Shown here piece by piece: positions 25,522-32,799 of a stretch of DNA of 34,050 nucleotides. The translations under genes and the position numbers were made by a program. This DNA comes from Verrucomicrobiota bacterium. Lineage in GTDB: Bacteria; Verrucomicrobiota; Verrucomicrobiia; Limisphaerales; AV2. Below the pieces are notes generated by a model. It was not told where the DNA came from, made no database searches, and was given only the letters and a program-made list of their open reading frames with translations. Numbering within the stretch: position 1 is the stretch's first letter; each line of letters opens with the position of its first letter. Location of the stretch: NCBI GenBank assembly GCA_003218515.1, contig QHNT01000151.1:1-34050 (forward strand). The letters run 5' to 3'.

Positions 25522-28500
25522 ATGAGCGGAAAAATACGATTTAGAAATCATTCGCTGCTTTCCTGGCGCATCGCTGCCGGTCGCCACCTGGGGGGAGGCC
25601 CGAAGCCTGGCTTGGCGCGTTTTGCCGGTGTGGGACCGGCGGTTCACTGGATGCTTCTGTTGACCGCGTGGTCGTTGAGTGCCGGAAGGCTTACGGCGCA
25701 AACGAATTTCATCACACTGGGCAACTACACGGCTCATCCGACGCGCATTCTGGTGAAATTCAAAGACGGCATGGGGTCCGCCTTGAGCGCCGAAGCAGTC
25801 AGGCAAGCCGGATCAAAGATCCACCGACGGTACAACCTTGTGCCTGGCCTGGCGGTGCTGGAAGAGGCCGCCACGGTTGCCCAGGCTGCGGTGTCGGGCA
25901 CCGACGAATCGGCGCGGCGCGTGAAGTTATTGAATCGCATCGACGTGTTGAAGAAGTCCGGTCTGTTCGAGTACGTCGAGCCGGACTACATCGTCCATAC
26001 CCTGTTGACTCCGACGGACTCGGCGTTCACCAACGGCACGTTGTGGGCCTTGAACAATCGCGGCCAGAACGGAGGCACGGCAGGGGCGGACATCGGGGTG
26101 ACAAACGCCTGGAACTTCACCACCGGGTCAACCAACGTGATCGTGGCGGTTGTTGATACCGGCATTCGTTATACCCATCAGGAACTGACGAACCAAATGT
26201 GGCGCAATCCCGATGAAGTGCCCGGCAACGGTGTTGATGACGACGGCGACGGCTTTGTGGACGATGTATTCGGGATCAACGCGATCACCGGGACGGGCGA
26301 TCCGTTCGACGACAATAACCACGGCACCCATGTCTCCGGCACCATCGGCGCGGCCGCCAACGATGGCCATCCGCACGTCGGTGTCACGTGGCACGTTCGA
26401 TTGATGGGTTGCAAGTTTCTGAGCGCGCAAGGTTTCGGTGCCCTCAGCGACGCGATTACTTGCATTGACTACGCCGTCAACAAAGGAGCGAAGATAATGA
26501 ACAACAGTTGGGGCGGAGGTCCGTTCACTCAGTCTTTGTTCGACGCCATCAATCGCGCGCGACAGAAGGGCGTGTTGTTTGTTGTGGCGGCCCAAAACAG
26601 TGGACTCAACAACGACCTCTTTGCCGCTTATCCCGCCAATTATCAACTCGACAACATCATTGCCGTGGCCGCGATTGATCGGAACGACCAGCTTGCCGAT
26701 TTTTCCAACTTCGGTCAGGCGACCGTGCATCTCGGCGCCCCTGGCGTGGATATTTTTTCCTCCACCGCCGGCTCCGACTCGGATTACCAGCTCTTCGATG
26801 GAACCAGCATGGCGACGCCGCACGTCGTCGGAGTAGCGGCTTTGATTCTGAGCCAGTATCCAGGCGCGGACCTGGACGAGTTGCGGGGGCGCATTCTTGG
26901 GGGAGTCGTGCCGATACCTGCATTGAGAGGCAAGACGATTACGGGGGGCCGTCTGAATGCGTACAACTCGATCGCTCTCTCCGGAACGGGCATCTTGCAA
27001 TTGAGCGTGGACCCGCCATCCGGCGCGGCAATCCTGAGTTCGTCCACCCAGCCGATTTTCGCGAAAGTCAAGGACCTCTTCAGCGTTACGAATGCAACTG
27101 TCAGTGCGGCGATTACGGGGAGCACCAATCTGACGTTCGCCAATAACGGTCAGCCCCCCGATGTGCTGGCAGGCGACGCCATTTACAGCGCATCATTGCG
27201 GGTACCCGCCTCTCCGGGACTTTTGACCGTGACCGTGGTCGCGGCGGCGACGAACAAAATCGGGGCCACGAACGTTGTCACTTATACGATCGTGCCGCCA
27301 CCCTCGAATGACAATTTCGTCAATGCCACCAAGGTGCCGGCTGAAGGGGGGTTCATCCTGTCGAACAACCGATTTGCCACGATTGAGACTAATGAACCCT
27401 TTCACGGCCGATTGACGGCCGTCGCGGCCTCGCTGTGGTGGGCGTGGTCGCCGACAGGCAATACCAATGTGCTCGTTGACGCCACGGGGAGTGCCATTGA
27501 CGCGGTCGTCGCGGTCTATAGCGGCAACGATTTGACCCGCCTCCAGCCGGTGGCCGCTGCCGTTGGCAGCGTCGCGCAGAAGAAAACCGCTCATCTGAGC
27601 TTTAACGCGCAGGCGGGAGTGGCCTACCAGATCGCGGTTGCGAGCGCCGATACCAATTCGCTGGGCTCGATTCGATTGCGGATTGCGCCGGGGGGGCGGC
27701 TGGACGTGAATCCGCCAAGCATTTTCATCGCCAGTCCTTCCAGCGGCGTCTCGGTGAACAACAAAGTGATTTCCATCAGCGGAACGGCCTTCGATTCCGC
27801 GCCTGATATTTCGGGGGTGACTGAAGTTCTGGTGAAGGTCAACAACGGGATCGCAAGCCCGGCAGCCGGCACCACGAACTGGGTTGCGCCGGTTTTGCTC
27901 CAGCCGGGCGCAAACGTCATACAAGCGGTGGCCGTTGACGCCGCGGGGCACTCCTCGGCTGCGGCCTCGGTGCAAGTCAGTTACCTGCCGCCAACCGCAC
28001 CCAACGATCTGTTTATCAACGCGACTCCGCTGATCGGAACCTCCGGCACCAATTCGGTCAACAGCGGCCTGGCAACGAAAGAACCCGGCGAACCTGCGCT
28101 GATCGCCGGCAATCTCGGCGGGAAATCAGTATGGTGGACGTTCGCTCCGCCCGCCGATGGCGTGCTAACCCTGAGGACCACTAATTCGACATTCGATACG
28201 ATAATGGCGCTCTATACTACGAACAATGCCCCCTCGAATGCGAGCATCAGTAATCTGGTTGAGGTGGCCAGCAACGACGACGCTTACGGTGGCGTCGCCT
28301 TCAGCAAAATCAGCCAGGCGGTGAGCGCGAATCGCACTTATTGGATCGCGGTGGACGGCTATAACGGCGCCTCCGGTTTGGTCAATCTGACTTACGACTT
28401 TGCGGCCTCAAACATCTTTCATCTGACAATCAATGCGATTCAAAACGGCGTAGTCAGCCCTGGCTCCGGTGATTACGCCACCGACTCAACCGTCGTGTTC

Positions 28501-29247
28501 ACGGCCGTTCCCGCCCAAAACTACGAGTTTGCGGACTGGGAGGGAGACGTGACCTCGACCGCGAATCCGCTCTCTGTCGTTGTAAACCGGAACATGTCCT
28601 TGACGGCGCGTTTCCGCGCGCGCCAGTTCACCGACGACTTCGAGTCGGGCGGTTTGACCGCTTTGTCCTGGACCACCAGCGGAGACAAGCCGTGGCTGGT
28701 GCAGAGCAACGAGGTCTCCTTCGGCCAGTTCGCCGCGCGTTCCGGCGCGATCGGCGACAACCAGAACAGCATCCTCGTTTTGAAAAGTCTCACTGCGGCA
28801 GGCGTCGCACAGTTTGATTACAAGGTCAGTTCGGAGGCCAACTTCGATAAGCTCGAATTCTTTTTGAATGGAAACCGGCTGCAGGGCTGGTCCGGTGAAG
28901 TCGGCTGGGCGAATTATCAGTTCACGGTTCCCGCCGGAACCAACACGTTCGAATGGCAGTACAGCAAGGACGCGTTTCAAAGCTTCGGCTTGGACGCCGC
29001 GTTCATTGACAATCTCAACCTGCCTCTGGTCGCGCCGTCCCTCCGGTTGTTGAACCCAACTGCGGACGGTTTTCAGGTGGAATTTCAGGGGCCGGGCATG
29101 CAGTCCGTTCGCATCGAGGCATCGGCGGACCTGATCACCTGGCAGACGCTCTCCACTACCAACCTGGCTAATGGCGCACTCATTCAATTTACCGACCCGC
29201 AGGCGCCCAATTCTCTCTTCCGCTTCTACCGTGCCGTCTCACCCTGA
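25522..29247 (+). CDS. Secreted subtilisin-like (S8) serine protease with multidomain tail
   Basis: A 1241-residue protein. AGAAGG lies just before ATG 25522; the signal hydrophobic core is unusually late (about 44-58, MLLLTAWSLSAGRLTAQ), so ATG 25651 is an alternative start. The inhibitory propeptide is at about 74-160 and the S8 domain at about 165-480. The triad is Asp212 (VVDTGI), His267 (NNHGTHVSG) and Ser429 (GTSMATPH), with oxyanion Asn359, so the enzyme looks active. A VDDDGDG calcium-type loop is present. The tail holds a beta domain (about 490-590), two pre-peptidase-C-like domains starting near 591 and 825, an Ig-like domain near 728-820, an InlB-B-repeat-like domain (about 965-1035), a beta-sandwich from DDFESGG (about 1040-1170) and the C-terminal module ending FYRAVSP. 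Confidence 0.9.
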   Translation: MSGKIRFRNHSLLSWRIAAGRHLGGGPKPGLARFAGVGPAVHWMLLLTAWSLSAGRLTAQTNFITLGNYTAHPTRILVKFKDGMGSALSAEAVRQAGSKIHRRYNLVPGLAVLEEAATVAQAAVSGTDESARRVKLLNRIDVLKKSGLFEYVEPDYIVHTLLTPTDSAFTNGTLWALNNRGQNGGTAGADIGVTNAWNFTTGSTNVIVAVVDTGIRYTHQELTNQMWRNPDEVPGNGVDDDGDGFVDDVFGINAITGTGDPFDDNNHGTHVSGTIGAAANDGHPHVGVTWHVRLMGCKFLSAQGFGALSDAITCIDYAVNKGAKIMNNSWGGGPFTQSLFDAINRARQKGVLFVVAAQNSGLNNDLFAAYPANYQLDNIIAVAAIDRNDQLADFSNFGQATVHLGAPGVDIFSSTAGSDSDYQLFDGTSMATPHVVGVAALILSQYPGADLDELRGRILGGVVPIPALRGKTITGGRLNAYNSIALSGTGILQLSVDPPSGAAILSSSTQPIFAKVKDLFSVTNATVSAAITGSTNLTFANNGQPPDVLAGDAIYSASLRVPASPGLLTVTVVAAATNKIGATNVVTYTIVPPPSNDNFVNATKVPAEGGFILSNNRFATIETNEPFHGRLTAVAASLWWAWSPTGNTNVLVDATGSAIDAVVAVYSGNDLTRLQPVAAAVGSVAQKKTAHLSFNAQAGVAYQIAVASADTNSLGSIRLRIAPGGRLDVNPPSIFIASPSSGVSVNNKVISISGTAFDSAPDISGVTEVLVKVNNGIASPAAGTTNWVAPVLLQPGANVIQAVAVDAAGHSSAAASVQVSYLPPTAPNDLFINATPLIGTSGTNSVNSGLATKEPGEPALIAGNLGGKSVWWTFAPPADGVLTLRTTNSTFDTIMALYTTNNAPSNASISNLVEVASNDDAYGGVAFSKISQAVSANRTYWIAVDGYNGASGLVNLTYDFAASNIFHLTINAIQNGVVSPGSGDYATDSTVVFTAVPAQNYEFADWEGDVTSTANPLSVVVNRNMSLTARFRARQFTDDFESGGLTALSWTTSGDKPWLVQSNEVSFGQFAARSGAIGDNQNSILVLKSLTAAGVAQFDYKVSSEANFDKLEFFLNGNRLQGWSGEVGWANYQFTVPAGTNTFEWQYSKDAFQSFGLDAAFIDNLNLPLVAPSLRLLNPTADGFQVEFQGPGMQSVRIEASADLITWQTLSTTNLANGALIQFTDPQAPNSLFRFYRAVSP

Positions 29248-29333
29248 GCTGGGTCTCTAATCTCGGCAATCATGAGGGCTAATTCATCTCCGGCGTCAAC
29301 CTCAACGTGTTCAATCACAACGGCCGATTCCGT

Positions 29334-29347
29334 GAAGCTTCGGCTTC
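29334..29347 (+). terminator. Possible terminator hairpin after the protease gene
   Basis: GAAGC-TTCG-GCTTC is a perfect 5-bp stem with the very stable UUCG tetraloop, 87 bp after the protease stop. It lacks a T-tract, so intrinsic termination is uncertain; it could instead be an RNA-stabilising hairpin. Confidence 0.3.
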
Positions 29348-29453
29348 TTGAGCAGTGAATCCTCTTTCTGCTACGAGACTCCCCCAGCGCAGGTGTGCGC
29401 TCGGACGCACATTTCCTTCTCCCGGTATTTCTGCCATCATTACCCGGTTCACT

Positions 29454-29496
29454 TCACGCCGCGTGAGAAGCACGCATACTGCGTGAAAATCACGCA
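29454..29496 (+). repeat. Cluster of TCACGC/GCGTGA palindromic half-sites
   Basis: TCACG-CCG-CGTGA (29454-29466) is followed by CACGCA-TAC-TGCGTG (29471-29485) and a single TCACGCA (29490-29496). Five related half-sites in 43 bp resemble a protein-binding cluster, about 190 bp upstream of the next gene. No known regulator is assigned. Confidence 0.45.
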
Positions 29497-29686
29497 TCGC
29501 CGAACGGGGGAAGATGGATTTTGTTAGTCCGGCTCAAGTGGCACTGGCTTTGCTTTTACAGGCTGGTCCCTTGGTCCAACGGCATAGAGTTTGGGGCCGT
29601 TTATGATCGTGCGCCGATGCTGAATTCTGCCGAGGTCGAGGGTGTATTCTGATTAAATAGTTTCTATCCGTAAAGCGAGGCCGTCG

Positions 29687-31519
29687 ATGATAATCAAATT
29701 GCGCGTAATCCTGACAGGTTCGGTGTGTTTTCTTTGCGCCTGGCCAGCGCTGGGTCAATCGCCCCCACCGGCGCTGCAGGTCAGCGTGTCGCCGCGGGAT
29801 GGCAGCATTCTTGTCACCGAGACGACCAATTCGGTCTTCGTGAAGGTAAGTAACTTCGCCGCATTCACGAACATCACCGTCACCGGCTCGTTCCTCGCTC
29901 GGCAAAATATTCCTTTCCTCGATGATGGCCAATCGCCGGACCTGACGGCGAATGATGGGACCTTCAGCGCGGATTTAATCATGCCCAAGGTACCGGTTGG
30001 AACGGCGTCGAACGTTACTTTGCGAGTAGTCGTGTCGGGTGAAGTGCCGCCGCCGGACCCACTGCCGGACCCGCCTCCGCCACCCCAAATTGTGGCCGCG
30101 ACCAACACGGTCAGATACGTGGTCGTGCCTCGGCCGGCCAACGACAACTTTACCAACGCATTCAAAATCCCGGGAGAAGGCGCCGTCATCACCGCGACGA
30201 ACAACTACGCTTCCATCGAGCCGGGCGAGCCGATGCACGCCCAGGTTCCCACTGTGGCGGCCTCGGTTTGGTGGACCTGGTCCCCTTCTTTCAACACCAA
30301 TGTGTTGATTGATCTGGCGGCCAGTTCCTTCGACCCGGTTCTGGCAGTTTATACAGGGGGCACCATCGCGAATTTGCAACCGGTCGCCGCTTCGACCAAC
30401 GACATCGTGAACAATCTGAAGGCAAACGTGAATTTCAACGCCAAGGCGGGCGTGACCTATCGCATCGCGATCGCAGGATACGACACCAATGGGATCGGGG
30501 ACATCCGCTTGCGGGTCGCGCCGGGGCGATTGCCGGACACCCATGGTCCGGTGGCAACCATCATCAATCCGGCCAGCGAGTCGCTGTTTACGACCAATGT
30601 GGTCCTCTTTACCGGGACGGCCAAGGATCCGCTGCTCGACGATACCGGCGTCAGTCAGGTATTCCTCCAGGTCAACGCCGACCCGCCGACGGCCGCCACT
30701 GGCACGATAAATTGGTCGGGTCAGCTTACACTGCCGCCGGGCACCAACGTTGTGCGAGCCTTTGCGCAGGACATCGCGGGCAATATCGGTCCCGCTGACA
30801 CGATCGTAGTGCGGTTCATCAACCCGACGAACGACAATTTCAGCGACGCGATTGAACTGACTGGTCTGGCGGGCACGATCGTCGCGGTCAACGAACGGGC
30901 GACGCTCGAACCCGGCGAACCGTTGCACGCCGGCAACGAGGGCGGCCATTCGATCTGGTACAAATTCCGCCCTCCAGTGAACGGAACCCTTTTCCTCAGC
31001 ACGACGAATTCTGATTTCGACACGCTGCTGGACGTTTACGTCGGCGGCAGCCTGACCAATCTCGTTCCGGTGGCGAGCAACGATGACGCCTTCACCAACA
31101 GCGACTTCAGTCAATTGACGACCGCCGTCGCGCCCAATCAGCTTTACTACATCGCGGTGGACGGCTATGGCGGGACGTACGGGAACATTCAATTGCAGTA
31201 CGCCTTCACGACCACTGAGCGCTACTTCAGTTTGAACGTCGCGCCTCCGCCGTTGGGCGGGAGCGTCACGCCGCCAGCGGGACTTTATCTGGCGGACTCC
31301 ACGCTTTATCTCACTTGGCATGGACGAGCAGCGGCAACAGTCCGTGGCGTGTGCAGCCGAGCGTCGTTTCGAGCGGACGTTTCGCCGCGCAGTCCGGTCC
31401 CGTTGGCGACGGTCAGCAAAGTTCATTGGTACTGGTCACGAATCTTCTGTCCGGCACAGGTTCGTTCGATTTCCGGGTCAGCTCCGAAGCGGGGTGGGAC
31501 GTTTTGGAATTCCGCCTGA
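29687..31519 (+). CDS. Secreted PPC-domain protein, protease-less paralogue of the S8 protease tail (frameshifted)
   Basis: GCGAGG six bases before ATG 29687 and a signal peptide (cut near ALGQ) support the start. Residues about 28-120 match the first post-catalytic domain of the neighbouring protease. Then come a Pro-rich linker (PPPDPLPDPPPPPQ, about 121-135), two pre-peptidase-C-like domains starting near 150 and 379 (PANDNFTNA, NPTNDNFSDA), an Ig-like domain near 284, and the start of an InlB-B-repeat-like domain (from about 514). At about residue 541 (31310) the frame diverges: the last 69 residues (from WHGRAAATV) are not homologous to anything nearby. The true continuation is in another frame from 31315. 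Comparison with the protease indicates that about 53 residues are lost at the junction. Confidence 0.75.
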   Translation: MIIKLRVILTGSVCFLCAWPALGQSPPPALQVSVSPRDGSILVTETTNSVFVKVSNFAAFTNITVTGSFLARQNIPFLDDGQSPDLTANDGTFSADLIMPKVPVGTASNVTLRVVVSGEVPPPDPLPDPPPPPQIVAATNTVRYVVVPRPANDNFTNAFKIPGEGAVITATNNYASIEPGEPMHAQVPTVAASVWWTWSPSFNTNVLIDLAASSFDPVLAVYTGGTIANLQPVAASTNDIVNNLKANVNFNAKAGVTYRIAIAGYDTNGIGDIRLRVAPGRLPDTHGPVATIINPASESLFTTNVVLFTGTAKDPLLDDTGVSQVFLQVNADPPTAATGTINWSGQLTLPPGTNVVRAFAQDIAGNIGPADTIVVRFINPTNDNFSDAIELTGLAGTIVAVNERATLEPGEPLHAGNEGGHSIWYKFRPPVNGTLFLSTTNSDFDTLLDVYVGGSLTNLVPVASNDDAFTNSDFSQLTTAVAPNQLYYIAVDGYGGTYGNIQLQYAFTTTERYFSLNVAPPPLGGSVTPPAGLYLADSTLYLTWHGRAAATVRGVCSRASFRADVSPRSPVPLATVSKVHWYWSRIFCPAQVRSISGSAPKRGGTFWNSA

Positions 31520-31908
31520 ACGGCGTTCCTCTGGGGAGATGGTCGGGCGAAGTCGGCTGGGTCACCTTCCTGTTTCACGTGCCGCAAGGTCTCAACACAC
31601 TGGAGTGGCGCTACGCTAAAGACGCCAACTTCAGCGCCGCTGTCGATGCCGGATTCATCGACAATGTTTATCTGCCGCTGCCGGACAGTTCCATTGCCGC
31701 CCGACTTTCCATTCTGCCTCTGCCCGATGGAGAGAAGCGCGTCCAGGTTCAGGGTTTGTCCGGCCGCCGATATGTCATCCAGGGTTCCACCAACCTGGCT
31801 GGTTGGGTCTCCATCGCGACGAATGTATCCGACAGCGGCACGATCCAGTGGACGGACCCTCAAGGGGCGAACTACCCGATTCGTTTTTACCGCGCTATCG
31901 CGCCTTAG
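31315..31908 (+). pseudogene. Out-of-frame C-terminal part of the protease-less paralogue
   Basis: This frame reads LAWTSSGNSPWRVQ and onwards, and aligns along its length with the C-terminus of the neighbouring protease (LSWTTSGDKPWLVQ), including RWSGEVGWVTFLFHVPQGLN against GWSGEVGWANYQFTVPAGTN. It ends with the shared module (QWTDPQGANYPIRFYRAIAP). It has no plausible start or ribosome site of its own and would be expressed only if the upstream frame were restored. It should be read as the 3' part of the gene at 29687, separated by an internal loss of about 160 bp, or by an assembly fault. Confidence 0.8.
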
Positions 31909-31936
31909 ACCAATTGCCAAAAAGAGATTTCCGAAA
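31906..31936 (+). repeat. 31-bp direct repeat, copy 1 (contains a stop codon)
   Basis: The first copy starts with the TAG stop codon of the preceding reading frame (TAGACCAATTGCC...) and ends CCGAAA at 31936. It is identical over 31 bases to copy 2, which lies 113 bp further on. Confidence 0.9.
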
Positions 31937-32012
31937 AGGTGGGCGACGACCTGCGGGTCGTCGCGGCAAACCGGCAGGTTTGCCCCACCATTTCGGAAAT
32001 TACTTTTGGCAA
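31914..32012 (+). repeat. Nested palindromic element with three-way-junction potential
   Basis: Outer arms 31914-31936 and 31991-32012 are near-perfect inverted repeats (TTGCCAAAA...TTTCCGAAA against TTTCGGAAA...TTTTGGCAA). Inside, GGTGGG (31938-31943) pairs with CCCACC (31984-31989), enclosing two hairpins: CGACGACC/GGTCGTCG (31944-31951 with 31956-31963) and GCAAACC/GGTTTGC (31966-31972 with 31977-31983). The layout is that of a small non-autonomous repeat element (MITE or REP class). It could also work as a terminator for the gene before it. Confidence 0.8.
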
Positions 32013-32018
32013 CCTGTA

Positions 32019-32049
32019 TAGACCAATTGCCAAAAAGAGATTTCCGAAA
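32019..32049 (+). repeat. 31-bp direct repeat, copy 2
   Basis: Identical to 31906-31936. It may be the left arm of a second, truncated copy of the palindromic element, since the sequence after it (TGAAGCCG...) no longer follows the element. Confidence 0.9.
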
Positions 32050-32144
32050 TGAAGCCGATTGCCGAAGTCCAACGGCTCCCCTCACCCTTACGGATCCAGT
32101 CCTAATCCTTGGCTTGACGCCATGGCTATGGCCGGTCGTTTCTA

Positions 32145-32729
32145 GTGTGCGTGAAAACTTTCGGTCTCACCGGCGGCATCGGCATGGGGAAATCAACTGC
32201 AGCCGATTTGCTGTGCCGGCGCGGCTTTCCGGTCGTTGATTCGGATGTCATCGCCCGCGAGATCGTTGAGCCAGGCCAACCCGCGCTTGCTGAAATTCGG
32301 CAACTGTTCGGCCGGGAGCTCCTCGGTGACGATGGCCGGTTGCGTCGCGACGAACTGGCCAGGCGCGTTTTCGCCGACGCCAGCGCCCGTCGCAAACTGG
32401 AAGAAATCCTTCATCCACGCATCCGCGCCGTCTGGCGGAGCCAACTGCAATCCTGGCGCGCCGAAGGCCGTTCAGCGGCAATTGCCCTGATTCCGTTGCT
32501 CTTCGAGACCGATGCGGCGCGTCATTGCGAAGCGACCATCTGCGCGGCGTGTTCCGCGAAGACACAACGCCAGCGCTTGCGCCAGCGCGGCTGGAACGAT
32601 GAACAGATCGACCAGCGCATCGCCGCACAGTTGCCAATTGAAAAGAAGATGCTGCTCGCGGATTACGTTGTCTGGACCGAAGGCCCGCTGGACGTGCTCG
32701 AAGCGCAACTGGCTCGCATCATCCCATGA
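32145..32729 (+). CDS. coaE: Dephospho-CoA kinase
   Basis: A 194-residue cytoplasmic kinase that phosphorylates the ribose 3'-hydroxyl of dephospho-CoA with ATP, the last step of CoA synthesis. The P-loop GLTGGIGMGKSTA is at 7-19, and the substrate region GFPVVDSDVIAREIVEPG follows at about 27-44. LEEILHPRIRAVW (about 85-97) is the typical helix, IPLLFETD the next conserved block, and the lid has KTQRQRLRQRGW. Length is normal for the family. The start is GTG 32145 or GTG 32151, with no clear ribosome site. It stands alone after the repeat element and converges on the gene to its right. Confidence 0.95.
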   Translation: MCVKTFGLTGGIGMGKSTAADLLCRRGFPVVDSDVIAREIVEPGQPALAEIRQLFGRELLGDDGRLRRDELARRVFADASARRKLEEILHPRIRAVWRSQLQSWRAEGRSAAIALIPLLFETDAARHCEATICAACSAKTQRQRLRQRGWNDEQIDQRIAAQLPIEKKMLLADYVVWTEGPLDVLEAQLARIIP

Positions 32730-32758
32730 ACCGACTTTTCCGTTGGTGCACCTGCAAC

Positions 32759-32782
32759 CTTTTGTTGCATATGCAACAAAAG
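32759..32782. terminator. Perfect 24-bp palindrome between convergent genes
   Basis: The half CTTTTGTTGCAT (32759-32770) is followed directly by its exact complement ATGCAACAAAAG (32771-32782). It lies in the 70 bp between the coaE stop and the stop of the minus-strand gene, with T-runs on both outer strands. A bidirectional transcription terminator is the simplest reading, though a perfect dyad without a loop could also be a protein-binding site. Confidence 0.55.
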
Positions 32783-32799
32783 TTCGTACGCCGCCCGGG

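Larger units (their letters stand above)
29248..29686 (+). other. Intergenic region before the protease-less paralogue
   Basis: 439 bp with no supported gene. It contains a UUCG-loop hairpin (29334-29347), a cluster of TCACGC/GCGTGA half-sites (29454-29496), and an AT-richer 60 bp before the next ATG that may hold the promoter. A short minus frame (29315-29497) crosses the half-site cluster and is not believed. Confidence 0.5.

Noticed and set aside
29975-31426. 483-residue minus-strand frame opposite the PPC-domain gene
   Set aside because: The plus strand shows repeated domains homologous to the neighbouring protease; the minus frame has no recognisable motifs.
19101-31908. PEP-CTERM or LPXTG sorting tails on the secreted proteins
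   Set aside because: All five C-termini were read; none has a hydrophobic helix followed by basic residues, nor an LPXTG motif.
32114-32144. TTGACG as -35 for coaE
   Set aside because: No acceptable -10 at 16-18 bases, and the start codon would be too close.
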